Shown: positions 23,278 through 34,300 of the stretch, piece after piece
Position numbering within the stretch: position 1 is the first letter of the stretch
How the letters are laid out: the number at the start of each line of letters is the position of its first letter
NCBI RefSeq assembly: GCF_030272615.1
Contig: NC_081415.1
Coordinates: 631,013,240 to 631,077,239 of the forward strand
Length of the DNA: 64,000 nucleotides
Direction of reading: 5' to 3'
From: Cryptomeria japonica
Lineage: Eukaryota > Streptophyta > Pinopsida > Cupressales > Cupressaceae
Translations under genes and position numbers: made by a program
The notes under the pieces: model-generated
What the model saw: the letters and a program-made list of their open reading frames with translations, nothing else
Told to the model about the DNA's origin: nothing
The model's database searches: none

Positions 23278-26200
23278 ACTTTATTTTTTGGATTAAAAAA
23301 ATATCAAGTTTATGTTCATGGATAAGATTATGAACATATTTTTATTGAGAGATGCTAGTCAAACTCATAACACTCCAAGATAAAACAATTGTTTCAATTG
23401 ATTAGAGAAATGATTGTCAATTGTTTTAATGGAACTTGCTTCCAAAAATGACACCCTAATCAACCTAACTTTACCTTGATCCCTTTTCCTCTCTAATTTT
23501 GATCCCTTATCACTACCTCTTAATTCTTTTATTTTGAAGTCCTAGCAAGAGGGTATCTTTTTTCCCCATATCCTCATATGTTCATACATTATGTATATAT
23601 GTTTTATAATGCTTTAACTCTCTCTATTTCCCTATACACACACAAGCTAAGGGAGAAGAGTCCTCAAATGTATATGCATCCAAAGTTTCTTGAGGTCCAA
23701 CATTCACTTCAGTATGATTTGAAAAAAAATCATACCATCCAAAATCGGGCCTTCAACATCAAGAGGAGGGATTCAATCAAAAGGCATTATACTTATACCT
23801 AACTCTAGCTCATGCAAATCCTAGTTGGTCTTAGTGATATCTTATTCATTGCATCCATATCCTTAAAAAAAAAATGGAACATTAAATTTGTTAGTTGAAA
23901 TTCTCTTTAAAAGACCCTTTTTAATAGAAGTGCAACCTTCCCTTACTACAAGACCACACATGAGTAAAGCCATTGGAATCTAGTAGATCTGTAATAGTTG
24001 GAAATTTCTTTTTTGTGTTTTTTTTTATCTTCATTCTATAAACACCTTGGTGGGGAAGAGGAGCCTCCAAAACCTATTTTGGGTCATTTCTATGAAGATT
24101 CTCATAATCATGACACAAATGACACCTAAAAGGACTTCATAATCCACTTGTTGAATCTAGTTCATATTTTCCAAGCAAATTTCTAATGAATAAGAAATAG
24201 ATTATTGATATCAGTATCTATATAAATATGGGAATATGTAGTATCTTTTGTCTCATGATTATGATGAGAAGGTCCTAGGGATTTCCTAAGAACAACTGCA
24301 ATTGAATGAAGAATATCGAGGCTCTCCAAAATTCCATGAGCAACATAAGAAGATGAATCCACAAAAGAATTCAAGATGTAATCTCCTCCATCAAATCAAA
24401 TCCAACATGCCATGGCTTGATGAATAGACCATTTTGATTACGAAAACATGACCCTCAGTTAAAATCCTTATGCCTATCCACCATGTGAGTGAAAAATACA
24501 AAAAATAAACCATTAGAAATCAAAAAAATCTCGAAATCACCTTCAAGTTCCCATGTATTGTGAATCCAATTTTCCAAGAATGGAAGAGTAGCACAAAAAC
24601 CTATGAACTTGCAAATCAAAACATCTTCAACTAAATATAACAGGTCCTCGATAATATTTTGAGTTTAATAACTACAATGGATCTTGTTGTTGCATAGGAC
24701 CCTCAACCCTTTCCTTTGGGCCTCTAACTCCCTAAAAAATTTAGTGGTGTTCACATTAACAATTCAAGATTTTGGTGTGGTGGCAGATGGTCTATATTAA
24801 TAATATTGGTATCTTTTGGGGAGGGTTTGACTCCTGCTCTCAATAAATTGCTTGCCTCATGGTCGACTATGTCCAATATGAACTTCTCATCTTGAGGGAG
24901 TGGGTGGGTGGGCAAACCGTTGTCACACGAGACCCTCAACCCTTGCCTTCAGCCCCTCAACTCCCTAACTTCTTCGGTGATTCTCTCACTAATAGTTTGA
25001 GCTTTTGGTGTAGTGGTAGTATGTCTATGTTTCAACACTTTTATTAAAAAAATCATTCACATTAGAATTTTTCTCCATTTTTTTTAATCATATTTAGCCT
25101 CATGCATAGCTTGCATGAGGTAATTTATTGCATTAATAAATTCCATCCATTTGGAAATTACATTTTTAAAAGAAAAAGATAAGGGATCCCCTATAACCCT
25201 TCTAGATCTAGCCATAAAAAGAAACCATAATTGAAAACGATGCTAATACACTAGATAGAAAAAAATAACGAAAAGCTAAGCACACATGCAAAATGTCACT
25301 CACACATGCAACCTCCACCAAGGAAAAGGAATAAGAACCCTCAATGCGAACCTCTACAAGAAAAAGAGAACACATTTAGTACAAATACCCATTCCCTAGC
25401 TAAGTTGACCCAAACACAATTAAGAAAACCCCATTTTCATGTCTAGGTCTGCCAATTCTTCACATAGCCTTATGTACATATACTCTCCTCCCTTATACAA
25501 ACTTCCTCCAAAACTAGCAGAAGGGTAAACCACTAAACTCCAAATGGGCTTACTTATTAACTAATATAATTAATTACACAAGTTTTTCACATGACCCAAT
25601 CAATAACTAACTTAGTGGATGTCTTTCATATGTTAACATCTCTATCAACCTATACACTATAATATCATATCCATAGATACATAAAATTGGAGTGATATAT
25701 GGTAGTTAGATTATTTAAAGTTGTGGCACTAAATTTAACTCTTCTAGTTCTTTGCATTGTGCATCTCCCCCTCCCTTAGAACCTCTCCTGCTATTGTCAT
25801 CTCCCCTTCTTTTAGGTTCCTCATATTCCTTCCTAATACATTATTTTTATGCCTTTTTCTCATGCTACGTCTCCTTTCCATGTGCCTAATTGCATTCCCT
25901 CCTCTTATCCTACTATCTCCATTCCTTCCTCCTACTATGTTAGTGTCATGCGTTCTTCTTCGCATTATAGTTTTTCTTCACTTTTTCCTAATGTCATATC
26001 CTTTCTTCCTCCCTTTACAACCCATCTATTGTATCCCACATTCCTACAACCACCCTTGATGGAATTTTCTAAAAGCTGGATAAAGTAGAGAAAAAAATAG
26101 ATAACATGATAAGTACATTGTATAAAGATGGTTATATAAGATATAAAATAACCCACTTTATTTTGAGATTTGTATTGATTATTTACTTGTGGTTTTCGTG

Positions 26201-27239
26201 GCACCTCATTTGAGATTTATACTAGAAAAGGGGATTCTTAAATACATTTGCAATCATTCAAAGTTACATGTCTCAAGGTTTTATTGATTAATATAGAATA
26301 TTGACCAAGCTATTTCCGTGCACCTTGATAGATTATTTTATAAAATGGTTCTTTTGATTACCTTTTAGATCTCTACATTCACAATATAAGTTGGACAAAG
26401 CTTTTATTGATCATTTCTATGTAAGATTGAAAATTATAATTTATGATCTCTTCAATTATTCTCAAGGATCTAGTGAAATATGTAATAACATTATTGATAT
26501 CAAATTTTAATCTTTGGGTATCAAAATAAAACACCAATTTCCTAATAATAAACTACAAAGTATTTTTTTCAATGATTATTCCCACCAATTAAGAATTATA
26601 TATTGAGTATACCTCTTTTATGGAATTGTTTAAAGAATATAGAAATGAAATTACTATCCTTAAATGCTTTAAAATATAGATTCTCCCATGCACCTACCAT
26701 ATCTTATTACCCATCAAAGCTTCAAAAGCTAAATAATGACAAGAAAGAAAACAAGTCTAGTGTCAATCATGTGGCTATCACTTCCAATATCATTTCTTTC
26801 AAGTGTCAAACAACTAGAATATTCATAAGATTAAATGAAACTTAAGATAACGTGCTAAAAATCACACTAAATAATAATTTGATTACACTTCCTCTCATTC
26901 GTCCATTTGATTCATATAGAGGACCTCATAAAGTATATAATTAGTATATTTTTAATCATTATCACATAGTTAATGATCATCAAACAAATATTTTTATACA
27001 TCTAAAGAATATCTAGTACAATATTTTTATAGATAATAACGTTATGGATGTTGATGGTGTTAATAACAGGAGAAATTATTGAATTTTTTCACCTAATCAA
27101 TACTTACAAATTTATTCATTTTTTTCCCCATATACTCAAATTAATAATGTGCAATTTTAATAGGTCCTAGAGCATTCACACACTAGCATGTGGAAATAAA
27201 ATTAATCAACTGACATGTCAGTTCCTAAAATGTAAGAAA
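23278..27239. other. AT-rich region without a recognisable gene
   Basis: No frame longer than about 100 codons shows family motifs. It contains an imperfect direct repeat (24,698-24,810 and 24,930-25,050, both with GACCCTCAACCCTT and then CTAACTCCCTAA or CAACTCCCTAA, and TTTTGGTGT) and a purine-rich stretch on the minus strand at 25,744-25,965. It is probably decayed repeat sequence. Confidence 0.5.
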
Positions 27240-28250
27240 TGGAGTCTTTACCCTAGAAATGAAAACTAAGAACCATTTTCAGACTCTTTCATTGGGGGAC
27301 AACTAGTTAGGCTCAACTTCAATCCTATAGGAGAGTTGAGCACTATGACTGATTGTTCCCTTTTGAATTTTGATTGAAATGAGAAATGATGCAAGACTAG
27401 GTAAAGTGATGCAAATTTGACTATAGTCAACATTAAACAGAAAGATACAAAACTATAAATTAGAATGTAAGCTCAAATCTAGAAATGAGATACATAAAGA
27501 AACTTGATTCTCAAATCTTGGCCTAAAACATTCAGATAATGGATCTAGACACCATAGTCCTGACAAACTTGTCCAAGTGCAAACAGGTGTCAAACCTATT
27601 ATCAAGAACATCCAAATTACATTCCCTCTAAAATTTGGGTCAAACTGGCAAGACTATGGCACTAATTGACATAGTCTAAGAGTTTTTGCTTGTTCAAATT
27701 CTAGAACTATGTATCTCAGTCTGTTTTCTACAACTTTGCAACTTTTGGTTATCGAATTTGTAACTTGGACACAAAAAAGAGGATTTTTTTGTGTTGTATA
27801 GGAGTTTTCCTAAGTCAAAGCCCAATTAGGATCTAACCTCCACTACAACTATGATTGATCAATTAGAAAAGAGAGCTTACCCTTGGTAGGGCATATGCTA
27901 AATTTGAAGTGAAATGCTAAATTGACAAGATTACGCCTCAAGATTGATAATGGTGGTGATGCAATGCTCTTTAGATAAGTCCTCCAAGTGTTGATGCAAT
28001 AAAATGATAAATCACAACAAAATCCACCATGAACACATACTTGAAGATAGGTTGTTGTAGCTTGATGATCCTTGCACTCAGATCCACTCTTGAATGAAAG
28101 AATTGAGTGCTTGAACATGAGACTTGTGGATTATGAAGGATGATCAAATGAATGAAAGATGATGCCTTTATTTAGGTTTTTCAAGGTATTTTCACATTTA
28201 GGCCAACTTCCAATGGTAATATGAAAATAACAGGACTAGATCACAAATGG
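27240..28250 (-). mobile_element. LTR block D, diverged fragment of the A/B/C family
   Basis: The stretch 27,940-28,110 follows block C at 22,580-22,740. Shared words are GTGATGCAATG.TCTT, GTGTTGATGCAATA, TGATAAATCACA and AAAATCCA.CAT. Further left, CCTAAGTCAAAGCCC near 27,810 matches the conserved CTTAGTCAAACC of the other blocks. The conserved LTR start is missing. Confidence 0.5.
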
Positions 28251-28450
28251 TGAGAACCAACATTCTAACATGTTTGAATTCCAACATTACTAAACATGTT
28301 GCATCTTAACATGATGAAGACCACTTTTTTGACGATGGCTACCAAAAACTCAATTGGAATGAAGATGATTTAATGAAAGACAACTCTTTTAATATTTTTT
28401 GTATAGATTTGGAGTTCTCATGCTCTACATACTTACACATATAATTTTTT

Positions 28451-28483
28451 TAATGGTGTCTCCCACTTGGGGAAACACCATTA
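28451..28483. repeat. Imperfect hairpin
   Basis: TAATGGTGT and ACACCATTA are perfect 9-bp arms that continue, with mismatches, into a CCC/GGG pair around a short loop. The function is unknown. Confidence 0.5.
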
Positions 28484-28789
28484 ATGATATTTTATACCTT
28501 TTACTGTGATGAAAATACACTTACATGATTATCCATATGATTCTAATGATAATGATCAATGTTTTTATTATATGTTTCACAAACATGATATTTTTGTGTG
28601 ATGATTACCATGCTTTCATATTATGTTTCAATTCTAATATACTTGTTTATATTTATGCTAACACATGTTTTATGACGATCATACACTTTCGTAATGTGTA
28701 TCATGATGATTTCTCACACTTTTTGGTGCTTATAAGACCATTTATCTAACATTCATAGCTACTTTCACTTACTTCATAGCCCTACTTGG

Positions 28790-29506
28790 GGGCAATGTTT
28801 GGGGGCACCTTGTTTCCTACCATTGTATGTGCCTTCGTGAGAATATCTTAATTTATCTTTTTATAGTCATGTGATACAATCCTTACATATCTATCTTATC
28901 ATTGGTATTTCCAAGGTTTAGATCATTTTTTTATTAGCACCTCAAGAATTTTCAACTTGACCCAAGTCAAGCAAGGCCACAAATGGGTGACCTCATCCCT
29001 TGCATGAACACTTTGCATTAATGCAAGGGTACAACCATGAAATTAACACCAATGAAGATTTGAATCTTAGTGAAAACATCAACATTGCCATGACTTAGCC
29101 ATTGTACTATGCCATGAATGACAAGGTTTACATCACTTTTATGTATCTTTTCTACTCTCCAAATTAATTGCATTTTTTGTATGCAAGTAATTGGAGGGGG
29201 CATATAAGGTCACTAACACCCCTTGAATATGTTTTAGCGACTACCTCATAATCATATGCCAAATTCAAATGGTATCACATTACCTTTTTTTTCCAAATTA
29301 TCTATTAATGTTGTCTTCCCTAGAAAGTATCCTTATTCCACCCCAAGTGGAAATATCACTTCCCTTTTTCTTTTTCTTTTTCTTTATTTATTTATTTTAT
29401 TTTGGTAAATATAATTATTATTTAAATACATATAAGATGCTACTCATTTATTTTTACAAGTTTCAAGAGGGAGCACACAATACAAGGGAGCATGCACTAA
29501 AAAGTG

Positions 29507-29589
<83 letters not shown>

Positions 29590-29691
29590 TTTTTTTATGA
29601 GTGTTTATATTTATTTTCATGTTAACTACTCAATTGTACTTTAATATTTGTCCTTATAGTATTTTGTATGGAACTCAAAGTGGGGGCAAAA
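28790..29691 (+). mobile_element. Possible 3' internal end of a decayed Tat-like element
   Basis: The sequence has G-rich words like those before the Tat LTRs at both window ends (GGAGGGGGCATATAAGG at 29,193, CTTGGGGGCAATG at 28,783). It ends in a polypurine tract (CAAAGTGGGGGCAAAA, about 29,676-29,691) followed by TGTAATGG. No coding domain is visible. The call rests on these end signals only. Confidence 0.4.
29508..29588. repeat. Palindromic (CA)n/(TG)n microsatellite
   Basis: About 24 CA units are followed by TA and about 15 TG units. The two halves are complementary, so the tract can fold into one long hairpin or cruciform. Confidence 0.98.
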
Positions 29692-30529
29692 TGTAATGGT
29701 AAAAAATTCATATCTTACATATTTTTTCTTTGTTTTAGACTCACTTTGACACAATTATGCTTTATGCAATGATAAATGTATACAAGTGATGTGATTTGTA
29801 CTAGATCTTGGCACCTAACTTGAGCTTTGATCCCATCTACACTCACTTCTAGAGACCAGTCCTAATTCTTAGTTTATCCATTTCCCATATAGGTTCAAAT
29901 TCCAAATTTGCAAGATTGACCCAATTCAACAATAGGTCGAAATGAACCTAAGCTTTTAAAATTCAAATTCAAAATTTGGTGCAACCTAACCCTTTTGATT
30001 AATCCATTATATGTTGGCTTAAAATGTGAAATGTATTACTTATCACCATTAGAGTTGATTTACTAACCCTGTTTCATTTTCATATTGCCTAACACCTAAA
30101 TAGCCAACACATATTTGGATTATCATATAATTAGAACATCTTTATTGCATCACATATTTGCATCAACATCTAAGGCATACTATGGATAAGTGCCTACTAA
30201 CTTCAATCTTTTTTTAATAGAAGTTGTTATATCGATATCCTAAGAGTTTTAAAGAGTCAATATTTGCCTCACAAACTCCTCTAAGGTGTTCCTAAATATC
30301 ATTAGTGAGCTACACAAATCATAAACATAAAGGCAAACTAAAAAGAAAACATTTGACTTTAGTATAGATCAAATCTGCAAAACAATGTTTACATCTGCAA
30401 GTTTAGGTTAGATCAACAATCATATAGATTGCTTGCACGGTTTTAAAAATAACTGGGAATGATTGACAATAAATATCTTAAACTAAAAAGATTCATTCTA
30501 TTAATTCTTACTTTATACAACCATTCCTT
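29692..30529 (+). other. Possible LTR remnant and AT-rich sequence
   Basis: TGTAATGG follows a polypurine tract at 29,691 and may start an LTR of unknown length. Beyond about 30,100 nothing can be recognised. Confidence 0.25.

Positions 30530-30555
<26 letters not shown>
30530..30555. repeat. (AT)n microsatellite
   Basis: Thirteen AT units are uninterrupted. Confidence 0.95.
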
Positions 30556-30560
<5 letters not shown>

Positions 30561-31248
30561 CTCCACAGACTTCTAATTATCCTAGTATAATTATTTTAAA
30601 CTAAAATTGTACGTGGCAATGATTTTGGTCTCCCTTTCAAACATAAAAATATATTACATTATAATTTATCGATACGAGCATTTGAAATGTACACCCGACA
30701 ACAGCAAAATTAAAAACAACTCCTTGAGAGTTCCGCTGAAGGAGGAAACGATTTTCTACAAGTTGTGGACGGCAGCAATTTTGTCAAAGGTGGACTGAAT
30801 TACTGCAATTTTATAATACTCTGTTAGTAAGTATCCACGATTTCTGTGTGAATCCAAATACCAAATTTCGTAATGCCGGCAATCAATAATTTGGCTTTCA
30901 GCCGGCCACCCCAAATGGTACTTTTCCTCCTTCGATATTTCCTCCCTGTTTATCAGAACTAAAATAAAAAGCAAAACAAAAACCAACAAAATCATCACGA
31001 GATATCAATGTGGCTGATTTGTTTATCATTCCTTTTCTCTCCATATGATCGTCGGTATTGCCGACTAAATATTCTTGGGATCATCACTTCCAAGACAAAT
31101 TTATTCATAATACAGAAGAATTTCTCAAAACTGACCTCAACAGAATGTGTGTTGGGGGTAATTTTGGGGGTGCCTGTTGAAACTACCAAATTCAGGGGAT
31201 CAGATAATTTTATCTTGTTTTGGCTGGTAATGTCATTATGCATTCAGA

Positions 31249-31335
31249 ATGTCGAGACAGCAACGGAAGAAAACTAGAGCGGATAAGCTTCCAGAGATTG
31301 TGGACTTCAGGTTTTTGCAGTTCCATGCAACAAAG
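31249..31335 (+). CDS. Exon 1 of the NT-C2 gene
   Basis: It has 29 codons from ATG to the donor AAG|GTGCTG, phase 0. The frame stays open to 31,437, but that extension is intron read-through: the family sequence continues with exon 2. CATTCAG just before the ATG could be a splice acceptor of a 5' UTR intron. Confidence 0.8.
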
Positions 31336-34300
31336 GTGCTGTGCTTGTTTCGGAACCCATGTATTTTATGTTTACTTAGCTTCTGTATAAGACTTAATTT
31401 GATAAGAATGAAGAGAGCTGATGTGGAATTTCTTTAAGTAAGGCACTTGATATAGCCACTTGATATCCAATCTTGCTATTTGCAGCCATAGATTTAGTAT
31501 AACGATACCTTGGAGACTTTAGTTTGAAACTAACTTCCATTTAAAAAATCGTCTGAGCATGTAATTATACTTTGATTGGTCCTCGAGGCCACCATTTTGG
31601 TATCTTAGCAGTAATCTTATCTGATATTATGTTAGTAGGTTTCAGAAATTTTCCAATTTCTGTAATGAAGAAAAATTCAATTACAAGAAGAGCCATTCAT
31701 TACATTGCAATTGTAATGAGAGTTCATCTTCACTAACCAGGTGATGAGAAATAACTAAGCGGGCGGGCAAGGAGTGAAACCTGGTTTATGCTAGAAAGGG
31801 AACACTATTGAGCATAACCAGATGTAAATTCCACAGAAATAAGGTGAATCGTGATTCAAGAAGCCATGGTAAGGTTGTAGAGTAACAATTAAGGGTTAAA
31901 TTCCAGTTGATCCCTGTTAACAAATCACAAAAATGAACTCCAAGCTTACACAACAACTCATTAAAGGCAACTCACAATCTCACCTAAAAAATTTACGAAG
32001 CCCTCCAAAAGCTTGGATCTAATTTAGTAAGTAGCTCTTAATTAACACTCGAATCATACACAAGTGAATGGGGTTGCCGTCGTTAGCAGGCCATTTCTGT
32101 CAAACCAGTGGTCCAATACCTCAATTTCTATAGACAGTGTTCACAATCACATATGCCAGCACCAATTTAAGTATTAGGGTCAACCAAATAGGTTAGGGTA
32201 GGGGGTCAAACTATGTTAGAGTTAACTATATGCTGATGAGGGGTGAGCATGTTTTATGTTTGTACATTGGCTTGATATAACAAAAACACAAACAAGGTGT
32301 TCAGGATCAACTTCAACAATTCTGGTGTGTCCTATTGCTTATCTAAATTGCACGTAAAGCATATCCATAGTATAGAGAGAAGCAATGTGCCTTTGGACCA
32401 GCAGATTAAAAGTGTGCATATACAGACATCAACTGGTAAGGTGCACGTCTCCCCTTCCTCACTGGTATCAGGTGATCTTGTAGCTCAGTGTGTTGTTCTT
32501 CCCTGCAAAACATAGTGCCCACAATCAATCAGTAGCACCACAACATTCAGCTTCAGTTTGACTGGCTGCTCCTAGCTATTGAAAACGGCCTCTCCTCACC
32601 AGTTTTCCCTTTTCGATTCCCCTTAGCCCTACCTCCATACCTGGGAGGCCACCTCAGCACAGGATAATACTACGAATAGTTGTCCTCAACTGCTAAAGCA
32701 GCAGAGCACATACCAGGACAGGGAGAAAAGCGTTGTTGTCCGATGGAACCTGAACAGATAACCCAGAACCATCAGAGCCAGGGACTATAGATAGTAGGGC
32801 CACCCCACCACTATAGAGATAGGACTGTCGACCAGGAGGACTGAAGAGAGACGAACAACACTAAAGCATGCCTCATTTATACAGGTGCACAGAGATTGAG
32901 TAAAGTAGTTTGAAACCTTGGAGACTTTAGTTATAACTAACTTCCATTTAAACAATCATCTGAGCAAGTAATTATAATTTGATTGGTCCTCCAGGCCACC
33001 ATTTTGGTATCTTAAAATTAATCTTATCTCATATTATGTTCGTAGGTTTTAGAAGTTTTCTGAATTTTGCAACGAAGAATTACAAGAAGATCCATTCATT
33101 ACATCGTAATTGTAATGAGAGTTCATCTTCACTAACCAGGTGATGAGAAGTAATTAAGCGGGCAAAGAGTGAAACCTTGTTTATCCAAAGGGCTAGAAAG
33201 GGAACACTCTTGTGCATAACCAGATGTAAATTCCACAGAAATAAGGTGAATCGTGATTCAAGAAGAGGTCGTAAGTTTGTAGAGTAACAATTAAGGGTAA
33301 ATTCCAGTTGTTCCTGTTAACAAATCACAAACATGCAGTCCAAGCTTACCCCAACTCATTAAAGCCAACCCACAAGCTCACCCAAAAATTTATGAAGCCC
33401 GCCAAAAAGGAGCTTGGATCTAATTTAGTAACTACCTCTTAATTAACACTGAAGCATCCACCAATGAAAGGGGTTGCCGTATTTAGCAGGTCATTTCTGT
33501 CGAACCAGTGGTCTAATACCTCAATTTCTATAGACAGTACTCACATGTACGATTGCCAATACCAATCTTAGCATTAGAGGCAACTAAATAGGTTAGGGTA
33601 AGGGCTAGACTATGTTATAGTTCCCTATATGCTGATGAGATATGAGCATGTTTTTATGTTTGCACGTTGGCTTGATGTAACAAAAACACAAACGGACAAA
33701 CAAGGTGTCCAGGATCAACTTCAACAACTCTCGTCTGTCCTGTTGCTTATCTGAATTGCACATAAAGCGCATCCATGGTATAGAAAAGCGCATCCATAGT
33801 ATAGAGAAGCATTGTGCCTTTAGACCAGCAGATTAAAACTGTTCATGTACAGACACTGGTATCATGTGATCTTGTAGCTCAGTGTGTTGTTCTTCTCTGC
33901 AAAACATAGTGCCCACAATCAACCAGTAGCACCACAAGATTCAGCTTCAGTCTAACTGGCTGCCCCTAGCTATTTGAAGTGGCCTCACCTCACCAGTTTT
34001 CCCTCTTCGATTCCCCCACCTCCATACCTTGGAGGCCACCTCAGCAGAGGATACTAACATGGATAGTTTTCCTCAACTTCTAAAGCAGCAGAGCAACATA
34101 ACAAGACAGGGAGAAAAGCGTTGTTGTCCGATGGAACCTGAACAGATAACCCAGAACCATCAGAGCCAGGGTCTATAGATAGTAGGGCCACCCCACCACT
34201 ATAGAGATAGGACTCTCGACCAAAAGGACTGACGACAGACGAGCAACAATCAAGCATGCCTCATTTATACAGGTGCACAGAGATTGAGTAAAGCAGTTCT

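Noticed and set aside
25744..25965. Arg/Gly-rich minus-strand frame
   Set aside because: Purine-rich simple sequence with no recognisable motif; the opposite strand is also open.
29269..29625. 118-codon plus-strand open frame
   Set aside because: Its centre is the translated CA/TG microsatellite (alternating His-Thr then Val-Cys) and the rest is low-complexity.
30756..30998. 80-codon minus-strand frame upstream of the NT-C2 gene
   Set aside because: No motif was recognised, and it could equally be non-coding promoter or 5' UTR sequence of the host gene.
31336..31437. Extension of exon 1 to the stop at 31,437
   Set aside because: A good donor (AAG|GTGCTG) lies at the end of the family-like sequence, and exon 2 continues the domain in phase. 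The extension does not resemble the family.
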